A DNA stretch of 64,000 nucleotides from Micromonospora inositola (GTDB lineage Bacteria > Actinomycetota > Actinomycetes > Mycobacteriales > Micromonosporaceae), in NCBI RefSeq assembly GCF_900090285.1, contig NZ_LT607754.1, positions 372,001-436,000 of the forward strand, given 5' to 3'. Under the pieces are notes generated by a model that did not search any database, had not been told where the DNA came from, and saw nothing but the letters and a program-made list of their open reading frames with translations. Every line of letters starts with the position of its first letter. Positions within the stretch are counted from its first letter, which is position 1. The position numbers and the translations under genes were made by a program. Below are positions 7,912 through 16,191 of the stretch, in pieces.

Positions 7912-8700
7912 CTACTTTGCCACATCCCCCGGCGGCAGCGGAAATCCGCCCCGGTCCAACGCGGCCCGGTCCCGCTTGTCCAGGCTCTCCGGGGGCAGCG
8001 CGGCGATCATGTCGGGGCGGCGCGCGGCCGTCCGGGCCAGCGCCTCGTCCCGCCGCCAGCGGGCGATCCGTCCGTGGTCGCCGGAGCGGAGCACCTCCGG
8101 CACCTCGTGCCCGCGCCAGGTCGCCGGCTTGGTGTACATCGGGGCCTCGAGCAGCCCGTGGGCGTGCGACTCCTCGTCCAGCGACCCGGCGTTGCCGAGC
8201 ACTCCGGGCAGCAGCCGGGTGACCGCCTCCAGGATCACCAGCACCGCGACCTCGCCGCCGAAGAGCACATAGTCACCGAGGGAGACCTCGGTCACCCGCA
8301 TCCGGGTCGCCGCCTGGTCGAGGACCCGTTGGTCGATGCCCTCGTACCGGCCGCAGGCGAAGAGCAGGTGCGACTCGGCGGCCAACTCGTGCGCCATGGC
8401 CTGGGTGAACCGGACGCCGGCCGGCGAGGGCACCAGCAGTCGGGGCAGGGTGTGGCCGTCCGGGCTGAGCTCGTCGGGGGCGAGGGCGTCCAGCGCCTCA
8501 CCCCACGGCTCCGGCCGCATCACCATGCCGGGGCCGCCGCCGTAGGGGGTGTCGTCGACCGTGCGGTGCACGTCGTGGGTCCAGGTCCGCAGATCGTGTA
8601 CGGCCAGCCGGAGCGTGCCGTTCGCCCGGGCCTTGCCGACCAGCGACAGGTCCAGCGGGGCGAAGTACTCCGGGAAGATCGACACGATGTCGACGCGCAT
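7912..8700 (-). CDS. trmD: tRNA (guanine37-N1)-methyltransferase
   Basis: TrmD methylates G37 of tRNAs next to the anticodon and so prevents +1 frameshifting. The 262-residue product starts [20 protein letters not shown] and has the SPOUT trefoil-knot signatures: [30 protein letters not shown] and the knot segment [20 protein letters not shown]. Length and motifs are those of functional enzymes. It follows rimM by 18 nt and is followed by rplS. Confidence 0.96.
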   Translation of the reverse strand: MRVDIVSIFPEYFAPLDLSLVGKARANGTLRLAVHDLRTWTHDVHRTVDDTPYGGGPGMVMRPEPWGEALDALAPDELSPDGHTLPRLLVPSPAGVRFTQAMAHELAAESHLLFACGRYEGIDQRVLDQAATRMRVTEVSLGDYVLFGGEVAVLVILEAVTRLLPGVLGNAGSLDEESHAHGLLEAPMYTKPATWRGHEVPEVLRSGDHGRIARWRRDEALARTAARRPDMIAALPPESLDKRDRAALDRGGFPLPPGDVAK

Positions 8701-8718
8701 CAGGGGTGCTCCGGCGGT

Positions 8719-9333
8719 CTAGAGATCGAGCAGACCGGCCGGCGGGTCGACGACGACGCGACCGCCGGCGAGGTCCACCTCGGGCACGATCGCCTTGACG
8801 AACGGGATCAGCGCGGTACGCCCCTCGGGGCGGCGCAGCACCAGCATGTCGGACGCGGGCGCGTGGTCGATCGCGGCCACCTCGCCCAGCCGCTCGCCGG
8901 CCGGGGTGACCACGGCGAGGCCGACCAGCTGGTGGTCGTGGAACTCCTCCGGGTCCTCCGGCGGCGCGACGTCGGCGCTGTCCACCGTGAGCAGGGTGCC
9001 GCGCAGCGCCTCGGCGACGTCCCGGTCCGGCACGCCCTCGAAGGCGACCAGCAGCCGGCCCTGGTGCCAGCGCGCCGACTCGATGGTCAGCTCGGCCGGC
9101 ACCCGGAACGGCACCCCGGGACCAGACGCCGGGTTGGCCGGGGGTGTCACTCCCGGTTCGGTGCGTAGCACGCCGCGACCGCGGGAAGACTCAGCCGGGG
9201 GTCTCACCCCCGGTTCGGTGCGTAGCACCGAGCCGGGGGTGAACCGTGCTTCGGGCTCATCGGTCCGCACCTCCACGGTGACCTCACCGCGGATCCCGTG
9301 CGGCTTGCCGATCCTGCCAATGACGAGAAGCAT
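8719..9333 (-). CDS. rimM: Ribosome maturation factor RimM with an in-frame repeat insertion
   Basis: RimM helps assemble the 30S head domain and binds S19. The 204-residue product begins MLLVIGRIGKPHGIRGEVTV, continues with TDEPEARF and, after an insertion, resumes with VPAELTIESARWHQGRLLVAF; the C-terminal PRC-barrel half contains HDHQLVGLAVV and AIVPEVDLAGGRVVVDPPAGLL. The insertion, roughly residues 31-75, is absent from ordinary RimM: it contains two copies of VLRTEPGVxPPA 19 residues apart and is encoded by a palindromic DNA repeat (see the repeat entry). It lies in a surface loop region of the N-terminal domain, and the frame is preserved, so the protein is probably functional. The start overlaps the KH gene stop by one base (TGATG). 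Confidence 0.93.
   Translation of the reverse strand: MLLVIGRIGKPHGIRGEVTVEVRTDEPEARFTPGSVLRTEPGVRPPAESSRGRGVLRTEPGVTPPANPASGPGVPFRVPAELTIESARWHQGRLLVAFEGVPDRDVAEALRGTLLTVDSADVAPPEDPEEFHDHQLVGLAVVTPAGERLGEVAAIDHAPASDMLVLRRPEGRTALIPFVKAIVPEVDLAGGRVVVDPPAGLLDL
9138..9245. repeat. Palindromic repeat pair inserted in rimM
   Basis: Two copies of the same unit lie 57 bp apart (3 x 19 codons). Copy A (9138-9171) and copy B (9195-9228) each consist of a hairpin followed by CGGTTCGGTGCGTAGCAC. The hairpin in copy B is perfect, CCGGGGGT-CTC-ACCCCCGG; in copy A one position is altered. A third partial arm (GCCGGGGGTGAACC) follows at 9232-9245. The unit spacing keeps the reading frame and encodes repeated VLRTEPGV peptides on the minus strand. 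This looks like a small mobile palindromic element tolerated inside a gene. Confidence 0.75.
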
Positions 9334-9566
9334 CAGTACGAGTCGACGATGTCGACGCGTACCCCGCGCCCACCGATGGAGCCGATCACCTGGCGCAGCG
9401 CTTTGGCGGTCCGGCCGGACCGCCCGATCACCGTGCCGAGGTCCTCGGGGTGCACGCGGACCTCGAGCCGCTTGCCCCGACGGGAATCGACCATCCGGAC
9501 GCGCACGTCGTCCGGGTGGTCCACGATGCCCTTGACCAGGTGCTCCAGCGCGGGACGCAGCGGCAT
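9333..9566 (-). CDS. khpA: KH-domain RNA-binding protein (KhpA/YlqC type)
   Basis: This 77-residue protein begins MPLRPALEHLVKGIVDHPDD and contains a KH fold with the GxxG loop in TVIGRSGRTAKALRQVI. KhpA proteins bind RNA, often as a heterodimer with KhpB/Jag, and are encoded between rpsP and rimM in many Gram-positive bacteria, as here. ATG 9566 begins one base after the rpsP stop (TGAC ATG) and is preferred; an in-frame GTG at 9581 would add five residues and overlap rpsP. It overlaps rimM by one base. The family is clear; the RNA targets are unknown. Confidence 0.9.
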   Translation of the reverse strand: MPLRPALEHLVKGIVDHPDDVRVRMVDSRRGKRLEVRVHPEDLGTVIGRSGRTAKALRQVIGSIGGRGVRVDIVDSY

Positions 9567-9567
9567 G

Positions 9568-10044
9568 TCAGGCCTGCTCACCGGCGTCGGCAGCAGCAGC
9601 CGGGGCCTCGGCCGGAGCCTCGGTCTTCGGCGCCTCGGCCTCGGCCGGAGCCGCGGCCTTGGCGGCCTTCTTGGCCGGCTTGGCCGGGGTCTCCGGAGCC
9701 AGGCCGGCGGCGGCCTTCGCCTCGGCCTCGTACGCCGCCTTGCGGTCGGCCCGCTCCGGGGCGACCTTCAGCGGCGGCGGGGCCGGCAGGCCCTTGAACT
9801 TCTGCCAGTCACCGGTCAGCTCCAGCAGGCGCTGCACGGCCTCGCTCGGCTGCGCGCCGACCGACAGCCAGTACTGGACCCGCTCCGACTTGACCTCGAT
9901 CACCGAAGGGTCCTCCTTCGGCTGGTACACGCCCACGAACTCGATCGCGCGACCGTCACGCTTGGTGCGCGAGTCGGCGACGACGATGCGGTACTGCGGG
10001 TTGCGGATCTTGCCCATCCGCAGGAGCCGGATCTTTACGGCCAC
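9568..10044 (-). CDS. rpsP: 30S ribosomal protein S16 with Ala/Pro-rich tail
   Basis: The first 85 or so residues are a canonical S16: [44 protein letters not shown] region and [19 protein letters not shown]. The remaining 70 residues form a low-complexity Ala/Pro/Glu/Lys tail ([20 protein letters not shown] and so on) that many high-GC actinobacteria attach to S16 and that is probably disordered. GTG start at 10044 is preceded by CAGGAGCG. It is the first gene of the rpsP-khpA-rimM-trmD group; the 239-nt upstream region (10045-10283) must hold its promoter, but I could not pick a convincing one. Confidence 0.96.
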   Translation of the reverse strand: MAVKIRLLRMGKIRNPQYRIVVADSRTKRDGRAIEFVGVYQPKEDPSVIEVKSERVQYWLSVGAQPSEAVQRLLELTGDWQKFKGLPAPPPLKVAPERADRKAAYEAEAKAAAGLAPETPAKPAKKAAKAAAPAEAEAPKTEAPAEAPAAAADAGEQA

Positions 10045-10283
10045 AGTTGTTTCGCTCCTGTTGCGATTTCACCGGCCCGGTACGGGCGGTGCACGGGTGA
10101 GCGCCGACCGGCACAGTGGGGTTTGGGCCGGAGACTGCTCGGTGGACTGGCGACGCGCCCGGGTTAGAGGGCGCCGGACGCGCGCCGGATACCAGCGAAC
10201 CATTCTGCCAGATCCGGCGCCGATCTCTCACACCGGACCCGGACAGGTCACCCGAGGCGGTAGCCGAGTGACGGACGACACCG

Positions 10284-10952
10284 TCAGCGGACCGGCGGAC
10301 GATCCCAGCCAGGGGGCAGTTCGTCCGGTACGTCCCATTCCACCGGCGGGGTGAAGTCGCACCAGGTGCCGTCGAACGGAAACGCGCCGGCCTCGGCGAG
10401 GGCGATCACCCGCTCCCCCTCGGCCCGGACCGCCTTCTCGTCGGCCACCCAGTAGTCGTCGGGGAAGGCGAGGCGTTCGAGGAACTCCTCCTCGTCCTTC
10501 CACTCCCAGCTGTGGTCCGGCCGGACCACCACGTCCAGGTCCTGGTCGACCATGTCCACGCCGGCCACCGGGCCGTCGTCCCAGCGGACGCCCGGTTCCT
10601 CCAGGTTGACGTACCAGTTGCTGTGCCGGCCCCGGGCGTCCCGGAACCACCAGACCGAGTGGGACGCCCCGGTGGGCAGGAACTTCAGCACCGGCGGCCC
10701 GTTCCACCGACCCCGCGCCAGCCGGTGGGACGACGTGATCCACTCGGCGAACGGCATCGCCCGCATGCCCAGTCCCGCCTCGGTGACCTCGTGCGCCACC
10801 GGCGAGTGCCGGGCGACCCAGAGCAGCAGGCCCCGGTCGTCGTCGAGGACCACCCGCGCCGCCCGGACCCAACCGATCCGGCCGTGCCGGACGTTCCGGT
10901 GCATGATCAGCCGACCCGGGGCGAACCGGGTGACCGGACCGCCGGGCCGCAC
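10284..10952 (-). CDS. DUF402 family protein
   Basis: The 222-residue product shows the DUF402 features: an N-terminal small beta domain (RNVRHGRIGWVRAARVVLDD), a central WWFRDARGRHSNWYVNLEEP segment and the acidic VDMVDQDLDVVVRPD block followed by WKDEEEFLERL. Characterised relatives with this fold include nucleoside tri/diphosphate phosphatases, with acidic residues binding divalent metal, but this protein cannot be assigned a substrate from sequence. GTG 10952 lies directly after the proS stop (TGAG GTG), so it is likely co-transcribed and coupled with proS. No signal peptide is visible. Confidence 0.85.
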   Translation of the reverse strand: MRPGGPVTRFAPGRLIMHRNVRHGRIGWVRAARVVLDDDRGLLLWVARHSPVAHEVTEAGLGMRAMPFAEWITSSHRLARGRWNGPPVLKFLPTGASHSVWWFRDARGRHSNWYVNLEEPGVRWDDGPVAGVDMVDQDLDVVVRPDHSWEWKDEEEFLERLAFPDDYWVADEKAVRAEGERVIALAEAGAFPFDGTWCDFTPPVEWDVPDELPPGWDRPPVR

Positions 10953-10953
10953 C

Positions 10954-12360
10954 TCAGTAGGCGCGGGCGAGGACGGCGACCAGGTCGGGCTCGTCCTCCG
11001 AGTCCGGCACCGTCCCGTCGGCGCGCAGCAGGCACCGGACGGTGACGCCCTGGCCGTTCGCCTCGGCCTCGCCCGGGACGCCGACCGCCGACCACGGCAC
11101 CTTGGCCCAGCCGGTGGCGGCCGCCTCGATCGCCTCGGCCAGCGTCGACACCTCGACGGTGCGGGACTGACGGTGGGCCAGGGCCTGGTCGTGCAGCGCC
11201 CGCTGGTCGGCCTCCAGCGCGGCGAGGACCGCGCCGACCACGTCGGCCACCGGCGTCGGGGACTTCGAGCCGTCCGTACGCCGGACCACGACCGCGTTGC
11301 CGGCGGCCAGGTCGCGGGGGCCGACCTCGACGCGTACCGGATAGCCGCGCAGCTCGGCGTCGACGGCCCGGCGGCCGAACGCGGTGTCGGTGCGGTCGTC
11401 GAGCGCGACCCGGACGCCGGCGTCGCGCAGGCCGTCGCGGAGCTTGGCCGCCGCCTCGGCGACGCCCTCGCCGTCCTTGACGATCATCACGTACGCCTGG
11501 ACGGGCGCCAGCTTCGGCGGCACCCGCAGGCCGTTGTCGTCGCCGTGCGCCATGATCAGCCCGCCGAGCATCCGGGTCGAGGTGCCCCAGGAGGTCGTCC
11601 AGGCGTGCTCCCGTCCGCCCTCGGCCGAGGAGTAGCTGATGTCGAAGGCCTTGGCGAAGTTCTGCCCCAGCTCGTGGCTGGTGCCGAGCTGGAGCGCCTT
11701 GCCGTCGCCCATCATGCCTTCGCAGGTGTAGGTGGCGGTCGCGCCGGCGAACCGCTCCCGGGCGGTCTTCAGGCCCACCACCACCGGGATGCCGAGCACG
11801 TTGACCATCAGGTCCTCGTACGCCTCGTGCAGGATCCGCCGGGCGTAGGCCCGCGCGTCCTCGCGGGTGGCGTGCGCGGTGTGCCCCTCCTGCCAGAGGA
11901 ACTCGCTGGTGCGCAGGAAGATCCGCGGGCGCAGCTCCCAGCGGACCACGTTGGCCCACTGGTTGAGCAGCAGCGGCAGGTCCCGGTACGAGTCGATCCA
12001 CTTGGCCATGAACTCGCCGATGACCGTCTCGCTGGTGGGGCGGACCACGACCGGCTCGGCGAGCTGCTTGCCACCACCGTGGGTGACCACGGCCAGCTCC
12101 GGCGAGAAGCCCTCGACGTGCTGGGCCTCCCGCTTGAGGTAGCTCTCCGGGATGAAGAGCGGGAAGTACGCGTTCTCCGCGCCGGCCGCCTTGATCCGGG
12201 CGTCCATCTCGGCCTGCATCCGCTCCCAGATGGCGTAGCCGGCCGGTCGGATGACCATGGTCCCCCGGACCGGGCCGTTGTCGGCCAGCTTCGCCTTGGC
12301 GATCAGGTCCTGGTACCAGCGGGGAAAGTCCTCCGCACGGGGAGTGAGCACGCGTGCCAT
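10954..12360 (-). CDS. proS: Prolyl-tRNA synthetase, archaeal/eukaryotic type
   Basis: ProRS charges tRNA-Pro. The 468-residue length, start MARVLTPRAEDFPRWYQDLI and class II motifs (PTSETVIGEFMAKWIDSYRD for motif 2 region, WELRPRIFLRTSEFLWQEGH, and HGDDNGLRVPPKLAP for motif 3) identify the archaeal/eukaryotic-type enzyme, which lacks the large editing insertion between motifs 2 and 3 found in E. coli ProRS. The C-terminal part holds the anticodon-binding domain and ends in the short LARAY. ATG 12360 is 8 nt after TAGGAT, a -10 element, so a leaderless mRNA is likely; the frame open upstream to 12708 is not protein-like. It is divergent from the small hypothetical gene at 12509. Confidence 0.95.
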   Translation of the reverse strand: MARVLTPRAEDFPRWYQDLIAKAKLADNGPVRGTMVIRPAGYAIWERMQAEMDARIKAAGAENAYFPLFIPESYLKREAQHVEGFSPELAVVTHGGGKQLAEPVVVRPTSETVIGEFMAKWIDSYRDLPLLLNQWANVVRWELRPRIFLRTSEFLWQEGHTAHATREDARAYARRILHEAYEDLMVNVLGIPVVVGLKTARERFAGATATYTCEGMMGDGKALQLGTSHELGQNFAKAFDISYSSAEGGREHAWTTSWGTSTRMLGGLIMAHGDDNGLRVPPKLAPVQAYVMIVKDGEGVAEAAAKLRDGLRDAGVRVALDDRTDTAFGRRAVDAELRGYPVRVEVGPRDLAAGNAVVVRRTDGSKSPTPVADVVGAVLAALEADQRALHDQALAHRQSRTVEVSTLAEAIEAAATGWAKVPWSAVGVPGEAEANGQGVTVRCLLRADGTVPDSEDEPDLVAVLARAY

Positions 12361-12368
12361 GACCGCAC

Positions 12369-12374
12369 ATCCTA
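12369..12374 (-). promoter_or_regulatory. -10 element (TAGGAT) of proS, leaderless spacing
   Basis: Read on the minus strand, TAGGAT ends 8 nt before the proS ATG with no Shine-Dalgarno sequence in the gap, so transcription probably starts at the ATG. Confidence 0.5.
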
Positions 12375-12494
12375 TGCGCCGCCCTCCGGGCCGCAGCGAT
12401 CGGGCGCGCCCGTGCCGCGCGGCGCGGGCTGCGCCGGCCGGAGCACCCCGGTCGACGCAGTGCCGCGGGACAGCGGGACCGGCCGGACGCTGAT

Positions 12495-12500
12495 TAGCAT
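12495..12500 (+). promoter_or_regulatory. -10 element (TAGCAT), leaderless spacing
   Basis: TAGCAT ends 8 nt before the ATG at 12509. It faces the proS -10 element 120 bp away, so the 148-bp gap 12361-12508 is a divergent promoter region. Confidence 0.45.
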
Positions 12501-12508
12501 CTGCGGCC

Positions 12509-13075
12509 ATGTCCCCGCTGCGTTCCCTCTTCGGCCGCTCCTCCGGGCCGGCCCCGCTGCCGTATCCGCCGACCTCTCCGGAGGGGCTGGCTGCCCGCTG
12601 GGTGCGCTGGGTGGCGGCGCACGGGCCGACGAAGAACCCGGTCCGCGACACGACCGGCGAACACGCCGGGCACCACCAGCCCGACGACGTGTGGTTGCTG
12701 GCCGGCACCTACGGCGGCTCGGTGACCCGGCGCTGCGCGGTGCCCGCCGGCCGGCCGCTGTTCTTCCCGGCGTTCAACATGTGGCAGTTCCCGGCCCGGG
12801 CGGGCGAGGTGCCGGTGGTGTCCCGGGCGACCGGGCACGCCCAGCTGGACGGGGTGCCGCTGCCGCTGGCCACGATCGGCACGACGACGCCGTTCGAGGT
12901 GCGCGGCGCCCTCGGCAACGGGGTGACCTCGACGCCCCGCCCGACGCCGGTGACCGTCTGGGGGCTCTGGGCCAGCCTCCCGCCGCTGGCCCCCGGCGCG
13001 CACGAGCTGACCTTCGGCGGCAGCGACGGCGGCGGCTTCTGGGTGGAGGCGCAGTACCGCCTCGTCGTGAGCTGA
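12509..13075 (+). CDS. Conserved hypothetical protein
   Basis: This 188-residue protein has no signal peptide, membrane helix or catalytic motif that I recognise. The most distinctive part is NPVRDTTGEHAGHHQPDDVWLLAGTYGG followed within a few residues by VPAGRPLFFPAFN, then two beta-rich stretches ending GGGFWVEAQYRLVVS; the pattern of short strands suggests an all-beta domain. Similar VWFLAG...VPAGKALFFPI strings occur in uncharacterised bacterial proteins, from memory, but I cannot assign a function. The ATG is 8 nt after a TAGCAT -10 element, supporting this start and a leaderless mRNA. It is transcribed divergently from proS. Confidence 0.7.
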   Translation: MSPLRSLFGRSSGPAPLPYPPTSPEGLAARWVRWVAAHGPTKNPVRDTTGEHAGHHQPDDVWLLAGTYGGSVTRRCAVPAGRPLFFPAFNMWQFPARAGEVPVVSRATGHAQLDGVPLPLATIGTTTPFEVRGALGNGVTSTPRPTPVTVWGLWASLPPLAPGAHELTFGGSDGGGFWVEAQYRLVVS

Positions 13076-13182
13076 GCCGTCCGGCCGCCCGTTGGGCCCC
13101 GCCCGAGCAGACCGTGGCCGCCCTCGCCGACCTCGCCCTCCACCTCTTCCTCACCGCCACCACCGCCTGACCCGAGGCGGGG

Positions 13183-14262
13183 TCAGCGGATGACGCGGCC
13201 GCGGAGGACGATGCGGGACGGGGCGCGGACGACGCGGAGGTCGCGGCGCGGGTCCTCCGGGTAGACGACCAGGTCGGCTAGGCCACCCTCGACCAGGCCG
13301 GGGAAGCCGAGCCACGCGCGGGCGCCCCAGGAGGCGGCGGCGAGCACGTCCAGGGTCGACATGCCGGCCCGCTCGTGCAGCAGCATCATCTCCTCGGCGG
13401 CCAGCCCGTGGTTGATCCCGCCACCGGCGTCGGTGCCGACGTAGATCGGCACACCCGCCTCATACGCGGCCCGGACCACCTCGGGGAAGCGGTCGCGCAG
13501 GGCGATCATGTGGTCGGCGTACCCGGGGAACCTGGCGCGCGCCTGGTCGGCGATGCCGCCGAAGGTGGCAATGTTGATCATCGTGGGGACCAGGGCGGTG
13601 CCCTGCCGGGCCATCAGGTCGATCAGGTCGAGGCTGAGACCGGTGCCGTGCTCCACCGAGTCCACCCCGGCCCGCACCATGATCTCCACGGCCGATTCGG
13701 AGAAGGTGTGCACCGCGGCGCGTACCCCGGCGGCGTGTGCGGCCGCGACGGCGGCGGTCATGGTGTCGGCGTCCCAGGCCGGCGCGAGGTCGCCGACCCC
13801 CCGGTCGATCCAGTCCCCGACCAGCTTGACCCAGCCGTTGCCGGCGGCCGCCTGCGCGGCCACCGTGGCGGCCACCTCGGCCGCGCCGACCTCCACGCCG
13901 ATGTCCCGCAGGTAGCGCTTCGGCGGGGCGACGTGCCGGCCGGCGCGCGCGAGCCGCGGCAGCTCCGGCTCGTCGTCGAGTTCCGGGTACGGGTACGGCG
14001 AGCCGGCGTCGCGGATGGCCAGCACCCCGGCGTCCCGGTCGGTGCGGGCCAGCTCCCGGGCCTGGTCCAGGGAGGAGATCGGGGCGCCGCCCTGGGCGAT
14101 GCCGATGTGGCAGTGCGCGTCGGTCAACCCCGGCAGCACGAAGCCGCCGTCGACCACCGTCTCCGCCCCCGGCACCGGATCGAAGGTGACCCGGTCGCCG
14201 TCCAGCCAGATGTCCCGGACCTCGTCGTCCGGCAGCAGCACACCGCGCACATGCAAAGCCAT
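13183..14262 (-). CDS. Amidohydrolase family metal-dependent hydrolase
   Basis: The 359-residue protein has the amidohydrolase TIM-barrel landmarks: the HxH metal pair in DAHCHIG (His50, His52), a conserved Lys in GNGWVKLVGDW (candidate carbamylated Lys), His in AAVHTFSE and SVEHGTG, and the final metal Asp in IYVGTDAGGGINHG. The N-terminal 50 residues and the C-terminal EGGLADLVVYPEDP plus LRGRVIR form the small beta sandwich typical of imidazolonepropionase/prolidase-like members. The substrate is unknown. ATG 14262 has AGGA 8 nt upstream; an in-frame GTG at 14268 would sit too close to it. No signal peptide, so cytoplasmic. It stands alone between convergent gene 12509-13075 and ffh. Confidence 0.85.
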   Translation of the reverse strand: MALHVRGVLLPDDEVRDIWLDGDRVTFDPVPGAETVVDGGFVLPGLTDAHCHIGIAQGGAPISSLDQARELARTDRDAGVLAIRDAGSPYPYPELDDEPELPRLARAGRHVAPPKRYLRDIGVEVGAAEVAATVAAQAAAGNGWVKLVGDWIDRGVGDLAPAWDADTMTAAVAAAHAAGVRAAVHTFSESAVEIMVRAGVDSVEHGTGLSLDLIDLMARQGTALVPTMINIATFGGIADQARARFPGYADHMIALRDRFPEVVRAAYEAGVPIYVGTDAGGGINHGLAAEEMMLLHERAGMSTLDVLAAASWGARAWLGFPGLVEGGLADLVVYPEDPRRDLRVVRAPSRIVLRGRVIR

Positions 14263-14320
14263 GTGCACAGTCCTACCCGATCACCGCCCGTGCCGCGGCA
14301 GCAGGCCGGCCGACGACGGC

Positions 14321-14350
14321 GGCCCCGCCACCATGAGAGGTGACGGGGCC
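14321..14350 (-). terminator. Hairpin downstream of ffh
   Basis: On the minus strand GGCCCCGTCACC pairs with GGTGGCGGGGCC (12 bp, one G-T) around a 6-nt loop, starting 23 nt after the ffh stop. There is no U tract, as is common in high-GC actinobacteria. Confidence 0.65.
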
Positions 14351-14372
14351 GTCAGACGTCGGCGACGTGCGG

Positions 14373-15929
14373 TCAGCGGGGGCGGTCGTCGCCCTTGCCG
14401 AGCTTGTTGAAGTCGATCTTCGGGAGCTTGAAGCCCGGGGGCAGGCCCTGGCCGCCGGCCAGGTCGCCCGGGTCCAGCCCCGGCGGGAGCTGCGGCATGC
14501 CGCCCGGAAAGCCGCCCGGCAGTCCGGCGCCCGCGCCGCTGCGCGGCCGGTTGCCACCCTTGGTGCCCTTGCGCTTGTTCTTCGGCGACTTGGTCGCCTT
14601 GCGCCGGCCGCCGCCGGGGAGGCCCATCATGCCGCCCATCTGCTTCATCATCTTCTGCGCGTCGGCGAAGCGGTTGAGCAGCTGGTTGACGTCCATCACG
14701 GCGACCCCGGAGCCGCTGGCGATGCGGGCCCGGCGGGAGCCGTTGATGATCTTCGGGTTGGTGCGCTCGCCCGGGGTCATCGACCGGATGATCGCGGTGA
14801 CCCGGTCGAAGTGCTTGTCGTCCAGGTCGGCGAGCTGGTCCTTCATCTGTCCCATGCCGGGCATCATGGCCAGCACGTTGGCGATCGGGCCCATCCGGCG
14901 GACCGCGATGAGCTGGTCGAGGAAGTCCTCCAGGGTGAACTGCTCGCCGCCCATCAGCTTGGCGGTCATCTTCTCCTTCTGATCGGCGTCGAAGGCCTGC
15001 TCGGCCTGCTCGATCAGAGTGAGGACGTCGCCCATGCCGAGGATCCGGCTGGCCATCCGGTCGGGGTGGAAGACGTCGAAGTCCTCCAGCTTCTCGCCGG
15101 TGGAGGCGAAGAGGATCGGCTGCCCGGTGACCTCCCGGACCGACAGCGCGGCGCCGCCGCGCGCGTCGCCGTCGAGCTTGGAGAGGACGACACCGGTGAT
15201 GCCGACGCCGTCGCGGAAGGCCTCGGCGGTCCGCACCGCGTCCTGACCGACCATCGCGTCGATGACGAAGATGACCTCGTCCGGCTGGACGACGTCCCGG
15301 ATGTCCGCGGCCTGCTGCATCATCTCGGCGTCGATACCGAGGCGGCCGGCGGTGTCGACGATGACGATGTCCCGGGCGGCCCGCTTGGCGTGCTCGATCG
15401 AGGCGCGGGCCACCTGCACCGGGTCGCCGACGCCGTTGCCGGGCTCCGGGGCGTACACCTCGACGCCGGCGCGGCCACCGAGCACCTGGAGCTGCCCGAC
15501 GGCGTTGGGGCGCTGGAGGTCGGCGGCGACCAGCAGCGGCTGGTGGCCCTGGGCCTTGAGCCAGCGGGCCAGCTTGCCGGCGAGGGTGGTCTTGCCGGAA
15601 CCCTGGAGGCCGGCCAGCATGATCACCGTCGGCGGGTGCTTGGCGAACTGGAGCCGCCGCCCCTCGCCGCCGAGGACGTTGATCAGCTCCTCGTTGACGA
15701 TCTTGATGATCATCTGCGCCGGGTTGAGGGCCTGGGAGACCTCGGCCCCCCGCGCGCGCTCCTTGACGTTCGCGATGAAGCCCTTGACCACCGGCAGGGC
15801 GACGTCGGCCTCCAGCAGCGCCATGCGGATCTCGCGCGCGGTGGCGTCGATGTCGGCATCGGTGAGCCGACCCTTGCCGCGGAGCTTGGTGAAGATCCCG
15901 GACAGGCGGTCACTCAAGGTGTCAAACAC
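14373..15929 (-). CDS. ffh: Signal recognition particle GTPase Ffh
   Basis: Ffh binds 4.5S/SRP RNA and nascent signal sequences and hands ribosomes to FtsY. The 518-residue product shows the N domain (VFDTLSDRLSGIF onward), the G domain with GLQGSGKTTLAGKLA, the QRPNAVGQL insertion box, DTAGRLG and TKLDGDARGG, and the M domain with MGPIANVLAMMPGM, Met-rich helices and RRARIASGSG for RNA binding. The C-terminus has a Gly/Pro-rich tail typical of actinobacteria. GTG 15929 gives the conserved VFDTLSDRL start; the upstream open frame is not homologous. No good Shine-Dalgarno sequence precedes it. It is followed by a strong hairpin. Confidence 0.95.
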   Translation of the reverse strand: MFDTLSDRLSGIFTKLRGKGRLTDADIDATAREIRMALLEADVALPVVKGFIANVKERARGAEVSQALNPAQMIIKIVNEELINVLGGEGRRLQFAKHPPTVIMLAGLQGSGKTTLAGKLARWLKAQGHQPLLVAADLQRPNAVGQLQVLGGRAGVEVYAPEPGNGVGDPVQVARASIEHAKRAARDIVIVDTAGRLGIDAEMMQQAADIRDVVQPDEVIFVIDAMVGQDAVRTAEAFRDGVGITGVVLSKLDGDARGGAALSVREVTGQPILFASTGEKLEDFDVFHPDRMASRILGMGDVLTLIEQAEQAFDADQKEKMTAKLMGGEQFTLEDFLDQLIAVRRMGPIANVLAMMPGMGQMKDQLADLDDKHFDRVTAIIRSMTPGERTNPKIINGSRRARIASGSGVAVMDVNQLLNRFADAQKMMKQMGGMMGLPGGGRRKATKSPKNKRKGTKGGNRPRSGAGAGLPGGFPGGMPQLPPGLDPGDLAGGQGLPPGFKLPKIDFNKLGKGDDRPR

Positions 15930-16074
15930 ACGAACATCCCGTTTGTCAGTGTTCCGGCGGGTACAACTCAGCCGGCGCGCACAAGGCCGGCCACCCGCAA
16001 GGGTAACGGTCCCACCTCGCCACTGCTTCCCACCGGCCGGGCCACGCCGGTCACCATCCCAGGACCCGCGGTGG

Positions 16075-16191
16075 TCAGGGCCGCAGGCCCGGGCGCGCGA
16101 CAAGCCCGCCCAGCTCGGTCAGCGCCGGGCACAGCTCGGCGGAGACGGTCGTCCTGCCCGCCCCGAAGGCACCGTTCAACCAGACGATCAC
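16075..16191 (-). pseudogene. Truncated P-loop protein (TmrB/AAA-like) remnant
   Basis: A 38-codon frame starts at GTG 16191, overlapping the response regulator stop by four bases (GTGA), and ends at TGA 16075. It encodes VIVWLNGAFGAGRTTVSAEL and then ARPGLRP-like low-information sequence. The start closely resembles the N-terminus of TmrB-like ATP-binding proteins, which begin with a strand followed by GAFGAGKTT; here the Walker Lys is Arg and everything after the first helix is missing. The following 145 bases to ffh contain nothing recognisable. I read it as the stub of a decayed gene that was once translationally coupled to the kinase/regulator operon. Confidence 0.55.
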
